DNA of 9,334 nt from Dysgonomonas sp. (lineage in GTDB: Bacteria; Bacteroidota; Bacteroidia; Bacteroidales; Dysgonomonadaceae): positions 1 to 9,334 of the forward strand of contig DQAM01000396.1 in the NCBI GenBank assembly GCA_003523545.1. The letters are read 5' to 3'. Positions within the stretch are counted from its first letter, which is position 1, and each line of letters opens with the position of its first letter. A program made the translations under genes and the position numbers. Below, in pieces: positions 1 to 6,694 of this stretch. The notes below the pieces were generated by a model. That model saw only the letters and a list, made by a program, of their open reading frames with translations, had not been told where the DNA came from and did not search any database.

Positions 1-17
1 TTTATTATATTTTGACC

Positions 18-72
18 GGATGAAAAAAATCACTCATCCTTTTCGTGTAGACGTTTCTACACCGAACGAAAA
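18..72. repeat. Two adjacent inverted repeats, possible terminator of a gene left of the window
   Basis: GGATGA (18-23) pairs with TCATCC (34-39), which is followed directly by TTTT, so this could be a short rho-independent terminator for a plus-strand gene outside the window. Next to it, TTTTCG (40-45) pairs with CGAAAA (67-72), and TGTAG (46-50) pairs with CTACA (57-61), giving a longer bulged stem. The two structures share bases 40-43 (the TTTT), so they may compete. The pairing is seen in the sequence; terminator function is inferred and the first stem is short. Confidence 0.3.
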
Positions 73-108
73 AAAGCAGACGGACGACTTAAATAAACTT
101 CTGAAAAC

Positions 109-138
109 TTGCATGTTAATATTTTTTTACTAAATTTG
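109..138 (+). promoter_or_regulatory. Bacteroidota-type promoter
   Basis: TTG at 109-111, a 19-base spacer, and TAAATTTG at 131-138 match the -33 TTTG and -7 TAnnTTTG elements known for the primary sigma factor of Bacteroidota. Transcription would start near 145 and run rightward. The first clear gene downstream starts at 555, so the promoter implies either a leader of about 410 bases or a separate short transcript. Confidence 0.55.
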
Positions 139-554
139 TGTTGTGCACACTCATATAGACACAATGGTATTGTACGATAATAAAATGCAGGTTTATGATA
201 AGAAATGAAAACACATCCCATCTGAAAGATTCATACACGGCATTTCTAATATAGTGGTATTGCGTGATCTTTTTTAGCTTTTAATTGTTAATAGGTTAGT
301 AAATAATTTAAAGAAAAGAATACAAAGATAAAAACGTCTTTTGTCTTATGCTCGCACCGGATATATAACGGCTGGCATGCCGGACAAATAGTTACATAAA
401 CAAAACAAAATAGATTTTTTTAAGGTTTGCGGGCTGGGAAATTGACAGATACAAGCAGATACGGACCATTTATTTCTCTCGAAACTTAAAATAATAATAT
501 AAGCACTATTCCATTCTTTGCAAGATGTCTAACTAAATTAATAAAAACAGAAAC

Positions 555-1061
555 ATGAAAAATTTACTACTATTAGGACTGTTGTTTGCTTCAGCCTCCC
601 TCTTTGCGCAGCAATCCGCAAAGAATGATTCAGCCCGTGTACAATTTGAATTCAGGAGCCTCTCGGGCGATACACAGGTGGTATATGAAATGCCTGACAG
701 AGAACAAGTAATTGCCGAAGCCGAAAAACCTGTGGAGGACGCTCTTTCGGCAGAAAGGCCGCCCAGCACCTCATCGTCTATGTCTACCAATGCCGCCGCC
801 CTCGAAAGCATAGACAGGCTGATGGGAGAACTGATATCACAGCTTCCGCCCGATCAACGCCAGACCATCCGTAAAAGCAACGGGCAGGCATATAATATGA
901 TACCGCTGGGATCGGCCGATGGTAATGGTAAGGCAAAAATAAAAAGCCGTAAGATATTGTATGTAATGCCCGCCGGGACAAGAGCGCCCGAATTGTCAAC
1001 TAAAGAAGCAAGAGAGCAGGGTATACCTATCGAGTATTATTACCTTTACGGATCTAATTAA
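555..1061 (+). CDS. Small secreted protein of unknown function
   Basis: I do not recognise this 168-residue protein. Residues 1-18 form a clear Sec signal peptide (MKNLLLLGLLFASASLFA), with likely cleavage before Q19-Q20, a site common in Bacteroidota. There is no lipobox cysteine and no later membrane helix, so the mature protein is probably periplasmic or secreted. The mature part has a short strand-like stretch (about 28-45), an acidic helix-like stretch (48-64), a Ser/Pro-rich low-complexity linker (68-79), a second helix-like stretch (81-106) and a basic patch KAKIKSRK (126-133). It ends in a tyrosine-rich tail, IEYYYLYGSN. The start has an A-rich leader typical of the phylum. The gene converges on the phage lysis operon and has its own downstream stem-loop, so it is a separate unit: host flank or a moron carried by a prophage. 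Confidence 0.75.
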   Translation: MKNLLLLGLLFASASLFAQQSAKNDSARVQFEFRSLSGDTQVVYEMPDREQVIAEAEKPVEDALSAERPPSTSSSMSTNAAALESIDRLMGELISQLPPDQRQTIRKSNGQAYNMIPLGSADGNGKAKIKSRKILYVMPAGTRAPELSTKEAREQGIPIEYYYLYGSN

Positions 1062-1093
1062 TACTTCCGGGGCATCTTTACAAAAATAAAAAT

Positions 1094-1133
1094 AAACAGC
1101 CGTTTTACCATTTTAAGAGTAAGGCGGCTGTTT
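1094..1133. terminator. Strong stem-loop terminator, probably bidirectional
   Basis: Bases 1094-1108 pair with 1119-1133 over 15 bp, including two G-T pairs, with a 10-base loop. The plus-strand side ends in TTTTATT, which suits termination of the secreted-protein gene ending at 1061. The left side is A-rich (1082-1096), giving a U-rich tract on the minus strand, so the same stem could also stop leftward transcription that passes 1160. Confidence 0.8.
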
Positions 1134-1159
1134 TATTGAAGAATCTAAGTGTACAAAAA

Positions 1160-1185
1160 AGCGCAGTATCTCACGATACTACGCT
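1160..1185 (-). terminator. Rho-independent terminator of the phage lysis operon
   Basis: Read on the minus strand, AGCG plus TAGTATC pairs with GATACTG plus CGCT around the loop GTGA, with one internal mismatch, and is followed by TTTTTT (complement of 1155-1160). It lies 22 bases after the stop of the last lysis gene. Together with the stem at 1094-1133 it insulates two convergent transcripts. Confidence 0.75.
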
Positions 1186-1207
1186 CCACGAATGAATAAA
1201 ATCTATA

Positions 1208-1627
1208 CTATGAGAACTTGAAAAATGAGTATATTTTGTAAAGCAGCAGTCCTAATCCAACCGCTCCCAGAATCATCAGCAGTGTCTGCCACCAACGCAG
1301 CCGGTTTACGTATTGCGTATCTCCTTTTACCGGATAGGGGACTTGTATGGAATCGGTTATAAATACAGAATCCCGGACCAGCTTGTCGCGATATAAGTAT
1401 TTGTATTTCTCTTTGGTTAGAAAGACTGTATCTCCTCTAAAAAAACGGTCTACAAAAATGGAGTCGTACAGATGTACCGAATCCTTTTGTATGCGGTCTT
1501 TATATTCTGTTTTTATCGTTTCGACCGGGACATATACGGTCTGTGTTTTACACGAGGCGAATGTTAAAGCCAAAAGACTGTATATAAGAATAAATAATAA
1601 AGCGGAGCCGGTATGTTTCTTTTTCAT
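1208..1627 (-). CDS. Putative unimolecular spanin (u-spanin), lysis lipoprotein with C-terminal membrane helix
   Basis: This 139-residue protein has a lipoprotein signal peptide (basic KKKH, hydrophobic 8-24) ending in FASC, so C26 should be lipidated. It also has a second hydrophobic segment near the C-terminus (about 112-132, starting WWQTLLMILG) followed by K131 and K137. A lipid anchor in the outer membrane plus a helix in the inner membrane, joined by a periplasmic domain, is the architecture of u-spanins such as phage T1 gp11. The linker (27-110) is rich in alternating Val/Tyr/Asp/Arg, suggesting beta strands, as expected for u-spanins. CKTQTV just after the lipid site lacks the acidic lipoprotein export signal of Bacteroidota, which favours a periplasm-facing location. 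It is the last gene of the cassette, 7 bases after the endolysin stop, with CAGG just before ATG. No sequence homology to T1 gp11 is claimed; the call rests on topology and position. Confidence 0.72.
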   Translation of the reverse strand: MKKKHTGSALLFILIYSLLALTFASCKTQTVYVPVETIKTEYKDRIQKDSVHLYDSIFVDRFFRGDTVFLTKEKYKYLYRDKLVRDSVFITDSIQVPYPVKGDTQYVNRLRWWQTLLMILGAVGLGLLLYKIYSFFKFS

Positions 1628-1634
1628 CCTGTTT

Positions 1635-2174
1635 TCAAAATTGATTATTCATTAATTCTTCTTTGGCGCGGTTCCAGATGGCAAGCCTGTCTGCATAGCC
1701 ATTGTATCCCCCATTTATAAGTTTAGTCAGTTTCCTGAAATCAGATTCGTCTAATGTCGCATACCGGTTGAGCCGGCGGTCTTTCCAATACCAGTAAGCA
1801 GACAGGACAGCATATTCGGGCTCGCACAGCAATCGGGGATTGTTCAGTAAGTCTATCCCCCACTCTTTTTCGAGTTTGGTATAATTCTCTCGGCCTGTGA
1901 TCTGTATCAGCCCGCGCCCTTTGTAACGGAGGCCATCGCCTGTACGGACATTGCCCAGGTCTTTACGTCCTTCGTATGCCTCGCCCGAAGCCAGTTCTTC
2001 CACATAGCGCAGCTGTCCGCTTTCGTGGCCCACCTGAGCCAGGAAAGCGCACATGCGTTCGTAAGTGTCTACACCGTACAAACCGGAATATTGATTGATA
2101 AAGGGAAGGTATTTGTTCCTGTTTTGCACGGAGGAGCGCGGGTAAATACATTTCAGTTGCTGGTCGGAAATCAT
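1635..2174 (-). CDS. Phage endolysin, glycoside hydrolase family 19 (chitinase/lysozyme-like)
   Basis: The 179-residue protein is predicted to cut the glycan strands of peptidoglycan in the periplasm at the end of infection. GH19 hallmarks are clear: AQVGHESGQ (46-54) carries the likely general acid E51, and E60 lies nine residues later, the spacing I recall between the catalytic glutamates of short bacterial GH19 enzymes. YEGRKDLGN (67-75), RYKGRGLIQITGRENY (83-98) and INGGYNG (153-159) are the other conserved blocks. The enzyme is a single catalytic domain without a wall-binding domain. There is no signal peptide or N-terminal anchor, so release should depend on a holin. The ATG lies 3 bases after the holin stop, with no clear Shine-Dalgarno sequence, so translational coupling is likely. 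GH19 proteins in phages are usually lysins rather than chitin degraders; the exact bond cut is inferred. Confidence 0.92.
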   Translation of the reverse strand: MISDQQLKCIYPRSSVQNRNKYLPFINQYSGLYGVDTYERMCAFLAQVGHESGQLRYVEELASGEAYEGRKDLGNVRTGDGLRYKGRGLIQITGRENYTKLEKEWGIDLLNNPRLLCEPEYAVLSAYWYWKDRRLNRYATLDESDFRKLTKLINGGYNGYADRLAIWNRAKEELMNNQF

Positions 2175-2177
2175 GGT

Positions 2178-2471
2178 TCAGTCTCTTTTACGGAGTTTAC
2201 AATCCATTACCACACATTTGTATAATTGAAGGGTTTTGATATCCTCCGAATTCTTGTGTACTTCTTTTTTGAGCTCGGCTATTTCAAGCTTCATTTCCTC
2301 CTTATCCGCCCTAAGGTCGCGTATAGTTTCCTGATATACATCCTGAACTGCTTTCATAGCATCGGCCTGAGCCGTTTTGCGGGTGTACTTGATAGAAATC
2401 AGGCTTGCCAGTCCGCCCCCCGTAACGAACATTAAGAAAGGTTCGAGATAAGTAGATAATAAGTCTGTCAT
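2178..2471 (-). CDS. Holin-like protein: one membrane helix plus cytoplasmic coiled coil
   Basis: This 97-residue protein begins MTDLLSTYLEPF and has one membrane segment (about 9-28, containing FVTGGGLASLIS). A basic KYTRKT follows, then a charged heptad-rich coiled coil (about 34-83), and the tail KCVVMDCKLRKRD with C86 and C91. The acidic N-terminus and basic post-helix flank predict N-out, C-in topology. The gene sits directly before the endolysin (3-base gap). A GGGLAxL-type helix followed by a coiled coil at this position is a pattern I know from Bacteroidales prophages, where it is taken as the holin. The frame stays open upstream to a TTG at 2534, which would add 21 residues, but the ATG at 2471 is preferred because a repeated leader motif (2486-2505) lies just upstream. 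A tail or lysis-accessory role cannot be excluded. Confidence 0.65.
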   Translation of the reverse strand: MTDLLSTYLEPFLMFVTGGGLASLISIKYTRKTAQADAMKAVQDVYQETIRDLRADKEEMKLEIAELKKEVHKNSEDIKTLQLYKCVVMDCKLRKRD

Positions 2472-2485
2472 AAAAAATAGTTTGG

Positions 2486-2505
2486 TAGTTTTGTATATTA
2501 TATAG
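2486..2505 (-). promoter_or_regulatory. Repeated leader motif upstream of the holin-like gene
   Basis: On the minus strand this reads CTATATAATATACAAAACTA and lies about 15 bases before the ATG at 2471. A nearly identical run, AATATACAAACTA, precedes the gene starting at 8074. It probably belongs to the translation-initiation leader and helps choose the start. Its function is inferred from repetition only. Confidence 0.35.
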
Positions 2506-2554
2506 ATAAAATTCTTCTCAAAATACCACTTCAAAGTGCTTACTTTCAGCGATT

Positions 2555-4189
2555 CTATCTATTATTTACATCTTCATATAAAGTTAATTCCCCTACATGT
2601 ACATTTGTATTTCCATTATTCTGTATAACCGAAATACTCCAATATTGCATAGGTACAGAAGGCGGGTCAAAGTAAAATTCCATAACACCGTTATTCTTTT
2701 CCCATATCTCAGGTGTTACCTCTATTGTCCTTTGATAAATGTAGTCATTGTTGTTTGTATTGGAATACCCTACGGACAATATTCCAGGAGAAGGAGCATA
2801 ACCGCTTGTTTCGGACTTAGGAACTTCTACTTTCATCTTACAGTACCTTCTTCGGTTAGCTGTGCTACCCTGATTTATCCATAAATAAGGATATACTCCG
2901 ATAACTGAACCATCCGGATTAAACGCATTTGATAAAGACACCCATCTACTATTTAAGCCTGATATCCCGTCGAATGCTTTCCATGATGCATAGGTTGTAT
3001 TTACAGAACTATTACTATAAGCTACGTAAGGAGCAGGAGTGGTATTAGAGGTCATATTAGGATGTCCTTTAACAAATTGATTATCAAAATAAGTATCGTC
3101 AATTTCTCCCATTACAGCTATATATAATATACCATCGGATTCATCAATATGTTCGCTAATATTCACTACACCCGAAACACCTGATAAAGTATATTCATTT
3201 TTAACTGTTTTAATATATATATCCGAAACACTTGATAGACCTATTTTCATTTCATCAGCAGAACGAGTAGCAATAGTATTTGTAGTTGGAATAAAAGAAG
3301 TCATTACATTCCCATCTTCAAACTGATAACCAATATAATAAAACTTTCTTTCTAAAGAAGAAACTCCTTTTGCAAATCCCATATATTGATTAGTAGAATT
3401 AGTTGTAGCAGTACCTAATACACTTGTCCTATAAATAGAATCTTTTATTAATTCTAAATCTTTTAATGCTCTTGGTGAGTTATTCGGTAAATTTAAAAGA
3501 ACATCTCCATTTGAAGGATAACTTGAACCACTAATAATAGGCTCTTGTTTATCTTCTGTTCTACAAAAAGCTGACAATACATACTGATTTCCTGTTACAT
3601 AAGTTGTTTGACTTCTTTTATAGTAATAGCATGTAGCAGATGTATTTTTATATAATTCTGCTGATTTATTAAACATAGGTAAAACTTCCCAAGTATAATC
3701 CACAATAGAATAATTTCCACCTCCAGTTATGTCTAACCCTAAATCAAAATTACTATCTCTTAGATAATTTGCAGCTTCCTTCTCAAACAATATCTTAACA
3801 TCCTTCGAATAATTTCCATAGTCTATCCTGGGTTCGTTTAGACCCGCAGATTGCATGTTCAAATCTTTATCAAAAAATGTACCCTGTGATGCTCTGGAAA
3901 AATAAACAGGTATTGCGTTACCTGTGCTGTTATTCATTGCATATATTCTGTACTTATCTGCATGAGATGGGAATATAAGATAAGAAGCTTTGTCTTTGTA
4001 ATAATTATCTACATTTTTGTAACCTTCTCTTACTACATCTTCACTCCCACCTAAATTAACGATATTTTGTACAAATTCATGTATAGGGGGAACAGGAAGT
4101 ATCCTTTCTGTCCCCACGTAAATCCTGTCAACAAGTGTATTCCCGATAGGTACTTTTGTTATTTCTGTATTTCCTATTCTTACACCCAT
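2555..4189 (-). CDS. Phage tail protein with carbohydrate-binding and discoidin-like domains (probable receptor binding)
   Basis: The 544-residue protein has a modular build. Residues 1-32 carry a short repeat (VRIGNTEITKVPIGNT, then VDRIYVGTERILP) of a type found at the N-terminus of Bacteroidales phage tail proteins, probably an attachment segment. Residues 95-146 (VYFSRASQGTFFDKDL, then NEPRIDY and LFEKEAANYLRDS) and the block YYIGYQFEDG plus TSFIPTTN plus ATRSADEM (284-314) are hallmarks of a sugar-binding-type module common in phage tail and spike proteins. Residues about 385-470 (SWKAFDG, SRWVS, YLWI) resemble an F5/8 type C (discoidin) domain, a usual glycan-binding fold. The inferred role is adhesion to cell-surface glycans at the tail tip. 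ATG is 3 bases after the upstream fibre stop, so the two are likely translated together. Coding DNA around 3060-3800 is very AT-rich (about 30% GC near 3361-3420), suggesting acquired sequence. No catalytic site is visible. Confidence 0.78.
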   Translation of the reverse strand: MGVRIGNTEITKVPIGNTLVDRIYVGTERILPVPPIHEFVQNIVNLGGSEDVVREGYKNVDNYYKDKASYLIFPSHADKYRIYAMNNSTGNAIPVYFSRASQGTFFDKDLNMQSAGLNEPRIDYGNYSKDVKILFEKEAANYLRDSNFDLGLDITGGGNYSIVDYTWEVLPMFNKSAELYKNTSATCYYYKRSQTTYVTGNQYVLSAFCRTEDKQEPIISGSSYPSNGDVLLNLPNNSPRALKDLELIKDSIYRTSVLGTATTNSTNQYMGFAKGVSSLERKFYYIGYQFEDGNVMTSFIPTTNTIATRSADEMKIGLSSVSDIYIKTVKNEYTLSGVSGVVNISEHIDESDGILYIAVMGEIDDTYFDNQFVKGHPNMTSNTTPAPYVAYSNSSVNTTYASWKAFDGISGLNSRWVSLSNAFNPDGSVIGVYPYLWINQGSTANRRRYCKMKVEVPKSETSGYAPSPGILSVGYSNTNNNDYIYQRTIEVTPEIWEKNNGVMEFYFDPPSVPMQYWSISVIQNNGNTNVHVGELTLYEDVNNR

Positions 4190-4192
4190 AAT

Positions 4193-6673
4193 TTATTCTT
4201 TTATAAAGTAAATAATACTATCATCTTTAGAAGGCAAAGCATCGTATTCGGCTTGAGTCAATATCATCATTCTAATAGAATTTCCGATAACAGTTGGTAC
4301 AGAATCACCATTTACCCATAAATGCCCTGCTTGACCAGAAGTTGATGCTTGTATTTCTACTTCACCATTTGCTAATTTTACAGAAGTATAAGAAGTACCA
4401 TCAGTTTGTTCTAAGTCTAAAGAATATTCACTTACATTAATTTTACTATAATCAGTAGCAGTATTAGGATTGTTTCTTTCTAATGAAACTGAATTCGATA
4501 CCATATTTAGCTTTGAAAATCCTTCTTCTCCGTTTGATACATCACCACTGAATATTTGCACATTACTATCAGAGACAGTATATATATTATCTACTACATT
4601 TACTATAGCTCCTTGATTCGTACTGGAATTTTTTACTAAGCAGGATGACAATGTAGTAGTTAAATCTTTTATTTTACTCTGCTCTATATTTGCATTAGGA
4701 GCTATCTCATTATTAGTAATACCATTATCATTTAATGTAACTATTCCGTCAACTATTTTAAATTGTGCAGCATTAAAAGCAGAACCACTAAAATCAAGAA
4801 TATGCCAAGAATCTCCCATATAATACCATCCTGATGAACTATCATTTAGGTTCGCCCATAAGTCACCAGCACCAGGGCTATATTCTATAGAAGCACTAGA
4901 CCATCCTCCTTCTTGATACTCTGCGGCAGACCAAGGAAAATCTATATTTGGAAATGTTTTACCTGTACCAGAAGGATTATACCAAAGTAATCCTACTCTT
5001 AAATCATCAGTTGGTTCAGTATTAGATATAAATCCTTTGAATGAAAAGAATGAACTTTCTATACTAGCTACTAAATCATCAACATATTGTTTAGTAGTTG
5101 CACCTAATGCAGTAGTAGGATTTCCATTTAGAATAAGAGCACCTAACATTTCATCACCTTCTTTATTAACTTTAGTGTTAAGATTGCTTTTAAACAATCT
5201 AGCAGACATTGCTCTAGCTACATCATTTACTCCTGCATCAATAAGTGCTTGTGTCATAGATGTAACCCAAGAAGGCAGATTCGCTCCCTGTGATACAAGA
5301 ATACTCCCTGCTATACTTGTTTCTGGCAGTTTATCTTGTTTATTTTCTAATAAGCTATTAATTAAAGTACTTGGAATAGTCCTTGAAACAGCACTGTTTG
5401 AGTCAATATCTGACTGATTCATTGGCCTATACCACTGAGGTATACCAGAAGATGCTCTTAAAAAGGAATCAGTAGTACCTCCAGACGGCACTTCATTTAT
5501 ACTCTTATAAGTATCATCATTTGACAAGAAAGTTGTACCATCACCTTTTTGCTTTTGGAGATAGCTGGATAAATCCGCATCAGATCCTATAAATTTGACA
5601 TTCTGAACTTTTCTGTTATCCTCACCAAGTACACAATTAAAGCAAACAACAGGGACATTGGCATTATTAACTATCCTATGAAATCTGAATTGCTTAGGAT
5701 TAACTGCATAAGATGCAAATTTACAATTTATTAAAGAAGCATGCAGTGTACCTGTATTTACGATAAGTGCATCCATCGGCGCCACATGATGGTCTATCCA
5801 GCCGAAGGAACAATTCTTAACTTCTACCGAACCACTTCCAACTTCTAAAAGCAACCCGTTGACATTATTAATGCTAACAGAATTACTCTTATTAATTCTT
5901 ATATAATTTTTATTATCATGCTTTATACCGTCTATTTCTATACTACCGGCATTATCCACTATAATATCCGTATCAGCCGTACCATCTGTATATATATAAA
6001 TATCATTAGCTGTGAATACACAGCCTTCGCTGTTTATGTATAAACTTAATGCCTGAATATTTTGCAGATGCACCTGTTTTGCTCCATCGACAATGCTGAT
6101 ATTACCGAGCATTGCGTTGAATTGAGAAGTGTCTTCTGTACCAATTAAAGTAACATTCTTATTTATTGTTATATTTAATTCGGCGCCTCCCCCATCATAA
6201 TAATAAGGGTATTTAGAGATTATAATTGCAACTTCATCATAGTCATTTACAGGTGAGAAAGAATCGATTGCACTTTGTATATTTTTAAAAGGTTTGAGTG
6301 GAGATCCCGTGGAATCATCACCACCGTATGAGCCGTCGACATAGAAAGTCATGCCGGCCCAATCTGTCGATATATTTTTAAGAGCTTCTTCAAGCCCGTT
6401 GACATCAGATATCTCGATCGGCAGTTCGACGCCTCCACCCTTCTGCTCAGCGAACAAAGGCAGAAGAAGGTTATGAACGTTGGCCGGGGTGAGGCTCTGC
6501 CCGTCGACTGCTGCCTGATCGAGCGGGGCAGTACCTATCCGTTCGTTATTGCGGAAAAGGGTTAACCCTGTAAACTGATCATCGACAGCGTACGATATCG
6601 TATTGAGCGGAAAAGTGAACGTCTCTTTCCCGTATTCTATTTTTGCATTTTTAATGCCTGTGGTAATTTTCAT
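4193..6673 (-). CDS. Large tail fibre: anchor module, beta-helix, tail-fibre repeats
   Basis: The 826-residue protein starts with the shared anchor module (1-76), ending in a GGG turn at 79-81. Residues about 108-350 look like a right-handed parallel beta-helix: the entry motif FYVDGSYGGDDSTGSPLKPF followed by NIQSAID is the typical start of pectate-lyase-like solenoids, and short Ile/Val/Asn strands follow. This part could bind or cut glycans, but I cannot assign catalytic residues. Residues 506-532 (GDEMLGALILNGNPTTALGA, then TTKQYVDDL) match the classic phage tail-fibre repeat. Residues 656-676 (IAPNANIEQSKIKDL) are also fibre-like. The extreme C-terminus, ILTQAEYDALPSKDDSIIYF, is a cap-like motif seen at the end of many phage fibre proteins. 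There is no S74-type chaperone domain. The DNA changes from about 53-68% GC over the module to 30-37% over the fibre shaft. It starts 21 bases after the upstream stop. Confidence 0.85.
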   Translation of the reverse strand: MKITTGIKNAKIEYGKETFTFPLNTISYAVDDQFTGLTLFRNNERIGTAPLDQAAVDGQSLTPANVHNLLLPLFAEQKGGGVELPIEISDVNGLEEALKNISTDWAGMTFYVDGSYGGDDSTGSPLKPFKNIQSAIDSFSPVNDYDEVAIIISKYPYYYDGGGAELNITINKNVTLIGTEDTSQFNAMLGNISIVDGAKQVHLQNIQALSLYINSEGCVFTANDIYIYTDGTADTDIIVDNAGSIEIDGIKHDNKNYIRINKSNSVSINNVNGLLLEVGSGSVEVKNCSFGWIDHHVAPMDALIVNTGTLHASLINCKFASYAVNPKQFRFHRIVNNANVPVVCFNCVLGEDNRKVQNVKFIGSDADLSSYLQKQKGDGTTFLSNDDTYKSINEVPSGGTTDSFLRASSGIPQWYRPMNQSDIDSNSAVSRTIPSTLINSLLENKQDKLPETSIAGSILVSQGANLPSWVTSMTQALIDAGVNDVARAMSARLFKSNLNTKVNKEGDEMLGALILNGNPTTALGATTKQYVDDLVASIESSFFSFKGFISNTEPTDDLRVGLLWYNPSGTGKTFPNIDFPWSAAEYQEGGWSSASIEYSPGAGDLWANLNDSSSGWYYMGDSWHILDFSGSAFNAAQFKIVDGIVTLNDNGITNNEIAPNANIEQSKIKDLTTTLSSCLVKNSSTNQGAIVNVVDNIYTVSDSNVQIFSGDVSNGEEGFSKLNMVSNSVSLERNNPNTATDYSKINVSEYSLDLEQTDGTSYTSVKLANGEVEIQASTSGQAGHLWVNGDSVPTVIGNSIRMMILTQAEYDALPSKDDSIIYFIKE

Positions 6674-6677
6674 AACT

Positions 6678-6691
6678 GTTTGTGTATTTTA
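6678..6691 (-). promoter_or_regulatory. Repeated leader motif before the large fibre gene
   Basis: The plus-strand text GTTTGTGTATTTTA differs by one base from GTTTGTATATTTTA at 8093-8106, and both sit just upstream of paralogous genes. On the minus strand it gives an A-rich leader, TAAAATACACAAAC, ending 4 bases before the ATG. It is either a translation-initiation element or a remnant of gene duplication. Confidence 0.35.
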
Positions 6692-6694
6692 TGT

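Larger units (their letters stand above)
1..554. other. Intergenic region, no supported protein gene
   Basis: No convincing coding sequence is visible on either strand; the longest plus-strand peptide after the promoter at 109-138 starts at 164 and is only 14 codons. The stretch is AT-rich. It contains inverted repeats near the left edge (18-72), a good plus-strand promoter (109-138), a weak stem followed by a T run (236-275), and an 8-base direct repeat TGGTATTG at 165-172 and 255-262. No tRNA was found. It may be the junction between phage and host, a long 5' leader for the gene at 555, or the site of a small RNA. None of these is proven. Confidence 0.6.

Noticed and set aside
323..330. Minus-strand TATCTTTG, a possible leftward promoter
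   Set aside because: It matches the -7 box but no TTTG-like -33 element lies at the expected distance (about 350), so it may be chance in AT-rich DNA.
1..554. Attachment site or tRNA at the prophage edge
   Set aside because: No tRNA cloverleaf, integrase gene or matching direct repeat is visible, so an att site cannot be placed.
784..999. Minus-strand open frames opposite the secreted-protein gene (also 533-811)
   Set aside because: The plus-strand frame has a signal peptide, proper leader and terminator; the opposing frames have neither leader nor recognisable domains.
2472..2534. Longer holin form starting at 2534, suggesting a lambda-like dual start
   Set aside because: The codon at 2534 is TTG, the extension is coded by leader-like AT-rich sequence, and the repeated leader motif lies inside it. 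ATG at 2471 is better supported.
5037..5417. 126-codon plus-strand open frame opposite the large fibre gene
   Set aside because: It lies wholly antisense to a well-supported coding frame, lacks a leader, and its protein shows no recognisable motif; it is a shadow.
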